From positions 1 through 47,231 of the forward strand of contig NZ_KB907646.1 of assembly GCF_000382145.1 (NCBI RefSeq): a DNA stretch of 47,231 nt, given 5' to 3'. This DNA is from Psychrobacter lutiphocae DSM 21542 (GTDB taxonomy: Bacteria; Pseudomonadota; Gammaproteobacteria; Pseudomonadales; Moraxellaceae). Within the stretch, counting starts at the first letter, position 1. Each line of letters starts with the position of its first letter. Shown one piece after another: positions 36,467 through 44,138 of the stretch. Under the pieces are notes generated by a model. The model saw nothing but the letters and a program-made list of their open reading frames with translations. It made no database searches and was not told the DNA's origin. The translations under genes and the position numbers were made by a program.

Positions 36467-39400
36467 CTATAAAGGCGGTAACTCCAAATCCTGCTGCACA
36501 AGCTTACTATAAACTGCCTGCAATGCATCAGCAACACTCGCTACGGCATAGGCATTCACCATATGCGCACCACCTTTGAGCAAATGCAACGCACGTTGTA
36601 GCTCTGTAAGTGCAGTCTGTCGCCCAATAGCCTGATTGCTCTCACGTGTATCTGTTGCAGCTTGCCACGCATGTTGCTGTAAGCTACCCATATCACCAAT
36701 CAGATCATCGGCTTCTTCTAAAAAAACAGCCAAAATATCTGGATCTGGGCTATCACCACCCCAAGACTCAGACTTCATCCTGTCAAACTCCAGCTCTATT
36801 AAGCTGATATCTTCATTGGTAGCAGTACGCTCAGTTTGGCTGCTGATATCTGTATCCATCGACCAAGCAGATGCCGTAGATGATGCTGGTGGCTGCACCG
36901 CTTGCTGTGAAGGCAGTGATGACGTTACTGCCCTATCTGCTGCTGTTGTCTTATGGCTCTCCATCTGCTGCCTGTCAGCTTCAGCGACTGACTCACTTGC
37001 CATATACGCCACTGGCTGTTGCCTGTTAGATGACAGCGTAAAGGAAGGTAGTTGATATCCCTCGTCAAGTTGTTTACGCTGTACCAAACCTTGTAACTGC
37101 TCAACAATATGGGGCACATAAAAAGATTGACTTTGCTGAGCCAGCATCTCTATTTGAGTTGATAACACATCCTGTACAGACTGCATCAAAGCTACCCAGG
37201 CTGGTGTGATCTCAATCTGCTGGTTGACAAAGCATTCATATAGGCTTTCAGCCTCATGGCTAAGCTCAGCAATACTATCAACACCTGCCATACGAGCACC
37301 ACCTTTTATGGTGTGAAGATGGCGCTGTAATACCTGAATGACGTCTTGATTTTGTGGATCTTGTTGCCAAAGGGTAAACTGCTGATTACTATCGTCATCC
37401 AGTACTTGTGCTTCTTCAATAAAGATAGCCAATAACTCTGGATCGGTAGCCACTAATTCTAGCGCTACGCTGTCACTTAGATTCGTCTCATTTCCCCTAT
37501 TATTCACAGCCTCCTTTTTATCAACATCAACTGCATCAGTATTTACTACTTTATCTACCTCCCCTGCTTCAGTTGTGATAACTGCCGAAGCCACAACTGA
37601 ATCTGTCACCTTATCAGCTGCTTTTGGTGACTGAGAGATTTCAATGGCTAGCTGATGCAAACTTTTGATAACATCTGTATCTACTTTCAGTGCCATACTA
37701 CCAGCCAGCGAATCAAACAAACTTAATAACTGCTCATGCCCTGCTGTCAAAATCCCAACCACTTGTAGCTGTGTCATAGCCTGAAGTTGCAATACTTCAG
37801 GATGCTCTATAATGGCTTGGTAAACTTGCTGTAAAGCACTAAGCAGGGTCGTAAACTGAGCAGAATCCCCCACTTTTGTTAGAAGTAGCTGACTTTGTGC
37901 CATTAACTGGTCAAAATAGGCGGTAAGATTCTGCCAATCCTGCAAGTTGCTATTGGCTGTCCCTATGGTAGCTATCTTAGTAGCACTCAATCCTTGTGCT
38001 AGCTGTGGTAGTTGCCATTCTGCGTCTAATAAGGTGTCAGCTCCTGTAATCAGTGTGGCAATACTCAACTTAATATCTGGCTTAGCCGATGCCTCCTGTG
38101 TATCGGTAGCTATCGATTTATCAAAAGCAAGTTGTAACTGATATAAAGCTTGCTGCTGTTGGCTGAGATCTTGCTGCTCAAGCAGTTGGCTTTGGTTTTG
38201 ATGCTGCTTAATATACTGTCTTATTATTAGCAGTGACTGAGCAATGAGCTGTCTATGACGGTCGCTCATTGACATCTGTTGTATTTGAAGTTGCTCTAGG
38301 CTTTGCTCAATAATGGCGCTAATCTCATTAATCGCTTCTAACCCTTGACTGCTAGCTGCTCCACGCAAGGTATGAAACGCCCGTAACAGCTCGTCACTAA
38401 CTACCTGTTGCTGTGACGCTTGTGCTTGGTCAAGCTGCGCATCAATACAACTGAGTAATTCGTACGCTTCATCGACAAAAACTTGTTGCAGCGCCTTATC
38501 TTGTTGCAACGTGTCTGTACGCTTAGTCTCAGAGTCACGTTTAGCCTCAGAGTGTTGCTGCAAACGAGCATTGGCACTGGCTAAGCTATCTAACAAGCGA
38601 TCTTCAGTTGGTCTTAGTGTGCTTCTTGTTGCCTGCACAGCTGTTGGCTCTGATATTACTGACTCTGTTGGCGGTAGATCTTGCTTAACATCTTGCACCA
38701 AAGTAACAGTGGCATAATCAAAACCAGGGGATTGATTATTAGCATACAAATTTGCGGCAGCCATCCACACAGCTACTTGCTCTGGATAGCTGGTGTGTTG
38801 CGCAAAACTATCTATCAATTGCGGATAAGTGGCAACCACATCCTGTAATAGCGTCAACATACCATCCGTTGCATCTATGCTACCTTCTAACACCCGATTG
38901 AGCATATTTTCAATTGCCCATGCCAGCTCAGCACTTGTCAACGCACCTACCATTCTCCCTGAACCTTTTAAAGTATGAAAGCCTCTGCGAATGGTAGTCA
39001 ACGCCTGCTTATCTGAAGTCAAGCTAGTTAAGTGTTGCAAATTTTCTGCTATTTGCTGTAAAACCTCTTCTGCCTCTTCGATAAATATTTCTTTAATCTC
39101 AGGGTCACAGTCGTCTGCATCACTGGGAATATCAAGCAGTTCTAAGTACGGCTGTAATAGTATCCAAGCAGGTTTATCTATATTATTTGTGCTGATACCT
39201 ATTGCTGTATCAGTTCTGGAGTTTAGAGGAGGCTGATCATCATTTTCTATCAGGCTAGTTACTATTTTAGCGCTATTAGGTTGAGAGCTACTCGGATACA
39301 AGCTTTCAATTGCGTTATTAGCAGCTTTATGTTCATCGGTCATATCCTGCTCTTGCATCGCAACTACTTCTGCTTCAGTAAATAACTGCTGCAACTGCAG

Positions 39401-39790
39401 GAGACTATCTTGCAGTGGCTGTTGTTGATAACTGCCTAGATCAATATAGTGGCTAAACTCTTGCAATAGCTGCTCGCTGGCCTTTAATACTAGATCTACA
39501 CTGGTAAGTGGTAAATACTGTACCGACAGGGCGTTGATGGTCGTGACCAACTGCTGAATTAACGCTGTAAAATCCTTTAAGCCTGCTACATCTAATTTGC
39601 TATGAATTTGCTGATAGCTCTCAGCGATGACTAGTAGATCCTCTTTATCTGCATGAGTTGTAGTCTCTGGTTGCGTGCTGGGTTCTGCATCCGAATAGTG
39701 CTGCAACTGCTGATGTAAGCTAAATAACTGCTCTTTTATCAGCGGGAACATCCATTCAAAGGAGAATAAGGGGCTGGAAGAACGACTCAT
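36467..39790 (-). CDS. ChpA N-terminal fragment with HPt domains
   Basis: The 1107-residue product up to the premature TAG. Four histidine phosphotransfer modules are visible by their xHxxKG/RG motif: H272 (FHTLKGSGRMVG), H473 (FHTLRGAASSQG), H826 (LHTIKGGARMAG) and H1069 (LHLLKGGAHMVN), each preceded by an acidic IFIEEAEEVL-type helix. Long Gln-rich and Ser/Ala-rich linkers separate them. It lacks the kinase core and so cannot phosphorylate itself. It starts three bases after the pilJ stop. Confidence 0.85.
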   Translation of the reverse strand: MSRSSSPLFSFEWMFPLIKEQLFSLHQQLQHYSDAEPSTQPETTTHADKEDLLVIAESYQQIHSKLDVAGLKDFTALIQQLVTTINALSVQYLPLTSVDLVLKASEQLLQEFSHYIDLGSYQQQPLQDSLLQLQQLFTEAEVVAMQEQDMTDEHKAANNAIESLYPSSSQPNSAKIVTSLIENDDQPPLNSRTDTAIGISTNNIDKPAWILLQPYLELLDIPSDADDCDPEIKEIFIEEAEEVLQQIAENLQHLTSLTSDKQALTTIRRGFHTLKGSGRMVGALTSAELAWAIENMLNRVLEGSIDATDGMLTLLQDVVATYPQLIDSFAQHTSYPEQVAVWMAAANLYANNQSPGFDYATVTLVQDVKQDLPPTESVISEPTAVQATRSTLRPTEDRLLDSLASANARLQQHSEAKRDSETKRTDTLQQDKALQQVFVDEAYELLSCIDAQLDQAQASQQQVVSDELLRAFHTLRGAASSQGLEAINEISAIIEQSLEQLQIQQMSMSDRHRQLIAQSLLIIRQYIKQHQNQSQLLEQQDLSQQQQALYQLQLAFDKSIATDTQEASAKPDIKLSIATLITGADTLLDAEWQLPQLAQGLSATKIATIGTANSNLQDWQNLTAYFDQLMAQSQLLLTKVGDSAQFTTLLSALQQVYQAIIEHPEVLQLQAMTQLQVVGILTAGHEQLLSLFDSLAGSMALKVDTDVIKSLHQLAIEISQSPKAADKVTDSVVASAVITTEAGEVDKVVNTDAVDVDKKEAVNNRGNETNLSDSVALELVATDPELLAIFIEEAQVLDDDSNQQFTLWQQDPQNQDVIQVLQRHLHTIKGGARMAGVDSIAELSHEAESLYECFVNQQIEITPAWVALMQSVQDVLSTQIEMLAQQSQSFYVPHIVEQLQGLVQRKQLDEGYQLPSFTLSSNRQQPVAYMASESVAEADRQQMESHKTTAADRAVTSSLPSQQAVQPPASSTASAWSMDTDISSQTERTATNEDISLIELEFDRMKSESWGGDSPDPDILAVFLEEADDLIGDMGSLQQHAWQAATDTRESNQAIGRQTALTELQRALHLLKGGAHMVNAYAVASVADALQAVYSKLVQQDLELPPL

Positions 39791-39793
39791 TAT

Positions 39794-41182
39794 TTATCCT
39801 TTGGCCGATACATCATCTTGCGCCAGCTTAAAGCCTGAGACCGACTCTTGCAGTGCAACTGCCATCTCGTTGAGCTGACCCACTGAACGAGCTGTGGCGC
39901 GCGTCCCTGAAGTTGTCTTAGAGGTAACCTGCTGAATATCCTCCATAGTGTGGGAAATTTGCCCAGCGGAAGTGGCCTGTATTTGTGCTTCGTTTGAGAT
40001 ACGTTCAATAAGATCAGCCAAACTGTTCGATACACTTTGCACTTCGGTCAACGCCTCGCCTGCATCAGCAGCAAGCTTCGCTCCTTGTACTACTTCACTG
40101 GTGGTTGACTCCATAGATCTGACCGCTTCACTGGTGTCAGCCTGAATGGTTTTTACCAAGGTTTCAATCTGCTTAGTTGCATTTGCTGAACGCTCAGCCA
40201 GTCGCTGAACCTCATCGGCAACTACCGCAAACCCTCGACCTGCTTCACCTGCCATAGATGCCTGAATTGCGGCATTTAAGGCCAGTACGTTGGTCTGATC
40301 TGCAATGTCATTAATCAAGCCAACAATATCACCAATCTCTTGTGATGACTCACCTAAGCGCTTGATACGCTTAGAGGTTTCTTGGATTTGTTCACGGATG
40401 GTCACCATACCATCAATAGAGCGCTGTACTACCTGCGCCCCATTATGGGCAATGGCAACCGAACGTTGCGCTACCGCAGCAGACTGAGTAGCACTATTTG
40501 ATACTTGCTCGATTGAATGCACCATTTTATTAATCGCAGCAGATACTTCCACAATCTTTTGTGACTGGTGTTCAGAAGCTTCAGCCAGCTCCGTTGCAGT
40601 CAGCTGCGTTTGATTGGAAGACTCAGCCACATTTACTGCTGTATTATTAATCGCTTGTACCAGCTGTCGCAGTTGGTCTATGGCATAGTTAACCGAATCT
40701 GCAATAGCACCAGTAATGTCTTCTGAAACAGTTGCATTAACGGTTAAATCACCATCAGCCAAGTGCTCAAGCTCATCTAACAACCTTAAAATAGCCGTTT
40801 GGTTTTGTTGGTTTTCTTTTTCCACCACTTTTGCTCGTTGAAACTGTGCATCCATTTCATCGCGCTGGCGTAAGGTTTCTTTTTCAATTAACAATCGCTG
40901 AGTAGCGTTACCAGCCTTATATAAACGATACAAGGTATAGATTGCCCCTGACAAGCTCAATAAAAACAAAAGTGTAGGCCACAGCACTTGCTTACTCGCC
41001 AGCACATAGCCCGCCATTTGATTAACACTAAACAATAAATAAACAAGACTCGCCACACCAATAATACCCAATATTACTAAGGTATAAATCCACTTTTGCT
41101 GATGGTCTTGATGATCGGCTAATGTTTTTTTACTTTTAAAATATGACGACTTGCTCGCAGGCTGGTTGGCTGCATCTTTCAT
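39794..41182 (-). CDS. pilJ: PilJ, methyl-accepting chemotaxis protein without periplasmic domain
   Basis: A 462-residue chemoreceptor of the twitching system. Two transmembrane helices (about 31-52 and 66-87) are separated by only about 13 residues, followed by a HAMP-like linker ([26 protein letters not shown]) and a full cytoplasmic signalling domain with the hairpin tip [39 protein letters not shown]. aeruginosa PilJ has about 680 residues and a large periplasmic domain between the two helices; that domain is absent here. It signals to ChpA through PilI. Preceded by a tandem duplication. Confidence 0.88.
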   Translation of the reverse strand: MKDAANQPASKSSYFKSKKTLADHQDHQQKWIYTLVILGIIGVASLVYLLFSVNQMAGYVLASKQVLWPTLLFLLSLSGAIYTLYRLYKAGNATQRLLIEKETLRQRDEMDAQFQRAKVVEKENQQNQTAILRLLDELEHLADGDLTVNATVSEDITGAIADSVNYAIDQLRQLVQAINNTAVNVAESSNQTQLTATELAEASEHQSQKIVEVSAAINKMVHSIEQVSNSATQSAAVAQRSVAIAHNGAQVVQRSIDGMVTIREQIQETSKRIKRLGESSQEIGDIVGLINDIADQTNVLALNAAIQASMAGEAGRGFAVVADEVQRLAERSANATKQIETLVKTIQADTSEAVRSMESTTSEVVQGAKLAADAGEALTEVQSVSNSLADLIERISNEAQIQATSAGQISHTMEDIQQVTSKTTSGTRATARSVGQLNEMAVALQESVSGFKLAQDDVSAKG

Positions 41183-41206
41183 TCAGGCTATCCTTAACAT
41201 CTGTCT

Positions 41207-41248
41207 TGTTTTATTGTTAATCAGTTTTGTTTTATTGTTAATCTGTTT
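41207..41248. repeat. 21-bp tandem duplication, one mismatch
   Basis: Two copies beginning TGTTTTATTGTTAATC occur in direct tandem (41207-41227, 41228-41248) in the pilI-pilJ gap. Confidence 0.8.
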
Positions 41249-41259
41249 TACTTTACTAT

Positions 41260-41838
41260 TTAATTAGAGCGTGCATTTAGCAGAGCAGCTTCTAAAAAGC
41301 GAGGGTCTGCTAATAACAAACTAGGCATAAACACTGGCCAGTGCTGTTTTTCCTCTATAAACTGGCCATGATTGTAAGGTAAAAAAGGTGAGCTACTTGG
41401 CAAGCTTTTGGCAACATATTGCTCAGGTGAAAACTTTTTGATATGAGCTACTGCATCGACTAACAACCCAACCAAAATATCATGTTGCTTAACAATCAAT
41501 ACTTTGCGCTGCCGCATTTGAGCTTGGGTAAGGCTATATGTTTTTTGTTTGCTATGTTGACGCTGTAAATTTAAAAACTTAGCTAAATCTACTAAGGGCA
41601 ACAATTGACCTCGCACATTGGCAACACCCAATAGCCAAGGCTTGGCTAGAGGTACGGTGGTCACAGCCTGTGGGGTAGCAACCACTTCCGTCACCTCACC
41701 AATCGGTGCTACTAACTGCTCACCAGCAAGCGTAAATGCAACACCTTGCCACTGTGGCGTCTCTTTCTGAGTTACCTGTTTGCGCAATTGCGCCATCTGC
41801 TCTAAGCGCAATAATTCAATAAATCCTTTTAACGCCAC
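41260..41838 (-). CDS. pilI: PilI, CheW-like adaptor
   Basis: A 192-residue CheW-like protein that would couple PilJ to ChpA. Visible are WQGVAFTLAGEQLVAPIGEVTEVV, VTTVPLAKPWLLGVANVRGQLLPLVDLAKFL and VLIVKQHDILVGLLVDAVAHIKKF, the usual order of CheW beta strands. The start codon is GTG at 41838, two bases after the pilH stop, so translation is probably coupled. N-terminal residues 1-45 are the PilI-specific extension. Confidence 0.9.
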   Translation of the reverse strand: MALKGFIELLRLEQMAQLRKQVTQKETPQWQGVAFTLAGEQLVAPIGEVTEVVATPQAVTTVPLAKPWLLGVANVRGQLLPLVDLAKFLNLQRQHSKQKTYSLTQAQMRQRKVLIVKQHDILVGLLVDAVAHIKKFSPEQYVAKSLPSSSPFLPYNHGQFIEEKQHWPVFMPSLLLADPRFLEAALLNARSN

Positions 41839-41840
41839 AA

Positions 41841-42206
41841 TTATTGTCCTATAACCGCATCAAGAATCCTGAGAAGCTCGGCCTCATATACAGGCTTGGT
41901 TAAATAGGCTTTTGCCCCTTGGCGTTTACCCCAGATTTTGTCAGTTTCTTGATTTTTTGTACTAATCATAACTACTGGAATATGAGCAGTCATCTCATTA
42001 CGAGTAATCTTGCGTGTGGCTTGAAAGCCATTCATCTCAGGCATCACGATATCCATTAAGATCACATCGGGCAAATGAGTTACTGCCATCTCAACCCCCT
42101 GCTGACCATTCATAGCCTCAATCACTTCAAAATTACTATTGGCTAGTATGTCACGAAAACGAGCCATTTCTGAGTGGGAGTCTTCAACCACTAACACCTT
42201 ATACAT
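41841..42206 (-). CDS. pilH: PilH, single-domain response regulator
   Basis: A 121-residue CheY-like receiver. Phosphoacceptor Asp52 lies in VILMDIVMPEMNG; the acid pocket is VVEDS, the conserved Thr/Ser is VVMISTKN and the Lys is in LTKP. In P. aeruginosa PilH works with PilG to set pilus extension versus retraction. The gene follows pilG after 126 bp, where a 19-bp tandem duplication occurs. Confidence 0.92.
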   Translation of the reverse strand: MYKVLVVEDSHSEMARFRDILANSNFEVIEAMNGQQGVEMAVTHLPDVILMDIVMPEMNGFQATRKITRNEMTAHIPVVMISTKNQETDKIWGKRQGAKAYLTKPVYEAELLRILDAVIGQ

Positions 42207-42254
42207 TATCGTCTCTCATCTTTATGATTTTGTTATCCGACATAAGTCAACTGC

Positions 42255-42292
42255 ACTTACTGGTTAATACGACACTTACTGGTTAATACGAC
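42255..42292. repeat. 19-bp perfect tandem duplication
   Basis: ACTTACTGGTTAATACGAC occurs twice in direct tandem in the pilG-pilH gap. Confidence 0.85.
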
Positions 42293-42332
42293 TGCACTTA
42301 TCCTTATAACGCTATGATTTTTATGGCGCTAT

Positions 42333-42734
42333 TTATGCTTGTGTTTGTGTGTCTTGATTATGATACTGGCGGATAGCTGTATACAGCTCATCTTTGCTAA
42401 AAGGTTTGGTTAAATATTCATCTGCACCAACAATACGCCCACGCGCCTTATCAAACAACCCATCTTTTGATGACAACATAATGACAGGTATGCTGGCAAA
42501 GTCTTGGTTATTTTTGACAATGGCACAAGTTTGGTAGCCGTCTAACCGTGGCATCATCACATCAATAAAGATAATATCTGGCTGATAGTCCGCTATTTTT
42601 GCCAATGCATCAAAACCATCAACCGCAGTCAGCACATCACAGCCCACTCGTTGCAATAACATCTCTGCGGTACGTCGAATGGTCTTTGAGTCATCAATTA
42701 CCATTACCTTTAAACCTTCAAAGCTAATATCCAT
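42333..42734 (-). CDS. pilG: PilG, single-domain response regulator
   Basis: A 133-residue CheY-like receiver, first gene of the pil-chp operon. Phosphoacceptor Asp58 lies in IIFIDVMMPRLDG; the acid pocket is MVIDDSKTIRR, and the switch residues are IMLSSKDG and LTKPFSK. PilG promotes pilus extension and twitching. The order pilG-pilH-pilI-pilJ-chpA-chpC is the same as in P. aeruginosa, except that pilK and chpB are missing. Confidence 0.93.
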   Translation of the reverse strand: MDISFEGLKVMVIDDSKTIRRTAEMLLQRVGCDVLTAVDGFDALAKIADYQPDIIFIDVMMPRLDGYQTCAIVKNNQDFASIPVIMLSSKDGLFDKARGRIVGADEYLTKPFSKDELYTAIRQYHNQDTQTQA

Positions 42735-42816
42735 TGTAATTACCTTTTATTTTTATAGTTTACGCTTAAACCTTCTTATTATCTCAATGCCATTTTTAGC
42801 ATAATTTAACAGCCTT

Positions 42817-42860
42817 TACTAGCTGTTTCCAAACCAAGTACTAGCTGTTTCCAAACCAAG
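42817..42860. repeat. 22-bp perfect tandem duplication
   Basis: The unit beginning TACTAGCTGTTTCCAAACC occurs twice in direct tandem (42817-42838, 42839-42860), 83 bp upstream of the pilG start. Confidence 0.85.
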
Positions 42861-43264
42861 GAGTTATAGGGGGTAGATAGAATAGATCTATTAGGATGCA
42901 CCTCTATTGTTGTAGTCAGATAAATGAGTTACAAGGCAACCAAGTGCAAGTACTACTGAAGTAGGCTAAACGAGGTTAACGCTGTAACTCTTTTATATGC
43001 TGTGACTATACTTGCTTAATGAGGCGAAAACTACCTCTGTCAGTGACATTAATCCGCTCTAGACAATCCCCTGAACTACGCCCGCCTTAAAAACAATAGC
43101 TTATCGCAATTAACTTAACTCTGATTATACGTGGCTATAAGCGAATGTGTAACAATAGCGAAGATAAAGTAACAAACTATGTATTGTTAAGACAGACAGA
43201 GCGTTAGCATTATGGCTATAATACTCTTAATATTTTTAATGTTATTAATATTTCTAATACCATT

Positions 43265-43322
43265 AAACTCTCGAATACCATTAAACTAATGACAAACTCT
43301 CGAATACCATTAAACTAATGAC
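43265..43322. repeat. 29-bp perfect tandem duplication
   Basis: The unit beginning AAACTCTCGAATACCATTAA occurs twice in direct tandem (43265-43293, 43294-43322), 34 bp upstream of the response regulator start, with a partial third copy before it. Confidence 0.85.
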
Positions 43323-43356
43323 GATATAAACATAAACAAATAAAGGACTCTCAACT

Positions 43357-44079
43357 ATGAGTAAACAAATCTTATTAATCGAAGATGATCCAGACTTGGC
43401 TGAATTAATCAGTGACTATCTGGCAATGAACTACTACGTAGTACATCATGCACCTACGGGACAAGAGGGACTAGATATCCTAGATGCCAAAGAGCGTGCG
43501 ATAGATCTGATTATTTTAGATTTAATGTTACCAGATATGGATGGTATGCAGGTCTGTCAAAAGATTCGTGGTAGCAAAAATAGCCAAATCAATAAGGTGC
43601 CTATTGTCATGCTCACTGCCAAGGGGGACACCACCGACCGAGTACTGGGCTTAGAAATGGGTGCAGATGACTATATCGCCAAACCCTTTGAGCCTCGTGA
43701 GCTATTGGCGCGTATCCGTGCCGTATTGCGCCGTCATGAGCAGCCCAATCAAGCTGATGGACAATCAGACAGCCTTACTTTTGGTCGCTTAAGTGTCTTC
43801 CCAGACAGCCATGAGGTGACTATTGATGATAAGCCTGTGCGCTTAACTACCCATCAATTCCAACTGCTTCATTACTTTGCCACCCATGCTGGCAAGGTGC
43901 TCAATCGTGAGCAGTTGTGGCAAGCCATGCCCAATGATGACAGCTCGGATAACATAGATCGTGCCATCGATGTGCATATTTCACGCCTAAGAGCTTTGAT
44001 TGAAGACAACCCACGTCAACCGAAGCGCATCATTACTGTACGCGGCGTTGGCTATCAGTTTGCCACAGATCAAGTGTAG
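43357..44079 (+). CDS. OmpR-family response regulator
   Basis: A 240-residue DNA-binding response regulator. The receiver (1-125) has IEDDPDLAEL, phosphoacceptor Asp55 in LIILDLMLPDMDG, VMLTAKG and AKPFEPREL. The winged-helix domain (about 140-235) has LTTHQFQLLHYFATHAGKVLNREQLWQ and DRAIDVHISRLRALIEDNPRQPKRIITVRGVGYQF. It is followed by its kinase after 59 bp. The stimulus and the regulon are not readable from sequence, so I assign no symbol. AAAGGA lies before the ATG. Confidence 0.93.
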   Translation: MSKQILLIEDDPDLAELISDYLAMNYYVVHHAPTGQEGLDILDAKERAIDLIILDLMLPDMDGMQVCQKIRGSKNSQINKVPIVMLTAKGDTTDRVLGLEMGADDYIAKPFEPRELLARIRAVLRRHEQPNQADGQSDSLTFGRLSVFPDSHEVTIDDKPVRLTTHQFQLLHYFATHAGKVLNREQLWQAMPNDDSSDNIDRAIDVHISRLRALIEDNPRQPKRIITVRGVGYQFATDQV

Positions 44080-44138
44080 CTTTTATCAAGGCATATTGAT
44101 TACCCCTTACGTCCTTATATAACTTTAGATATCCTTTT

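Larger units (their letters stand above)
34244..39790 (-). pseudogene. chpA: chpA interrupted by one in-frame TAG
   Basis: ChpA is the hybrid histidine kinase of the type IV pilus chemosensory system. Here one reading frame of 1848 codons is broken only by TAG at 36469-36467. Both sides match the family and keep the same frame: the upstream part ends ELPPL and the frame goes on IELIDLAHTWLVQAIYLL. Changing TAG to CAG would restore it. The intact product would have four phosphotransfer (HPt) modules, a dimerisation and ATPase core, a CheW-like domain and a receiver. Expected effects are loss of phosphorelay from PilJ to PilG/PilH. A sequencing error, or a suppressor tRNA, are alternatives. Confidence 0.85.
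42735..43356. promoter_or_regulatory. Divergent spacer between pilG and the response regulator gene
   Basis: 622 bp without a gene that I can support. It should hold the promoters of both operons. It has a perfect 22-bp tandem duplication near pilG and a perfect 29-bp one just before the response regulator. A short palindrome, AATAGATCTATT, is seen near 42887. Confidence 0.4.

Noticed and set aside
36636..37055. 139-codon plus-strand open frame opposite chpA
   Set aside because: Antisense shadow with Ser/Cys-rich translation and no ribosome-binding site.
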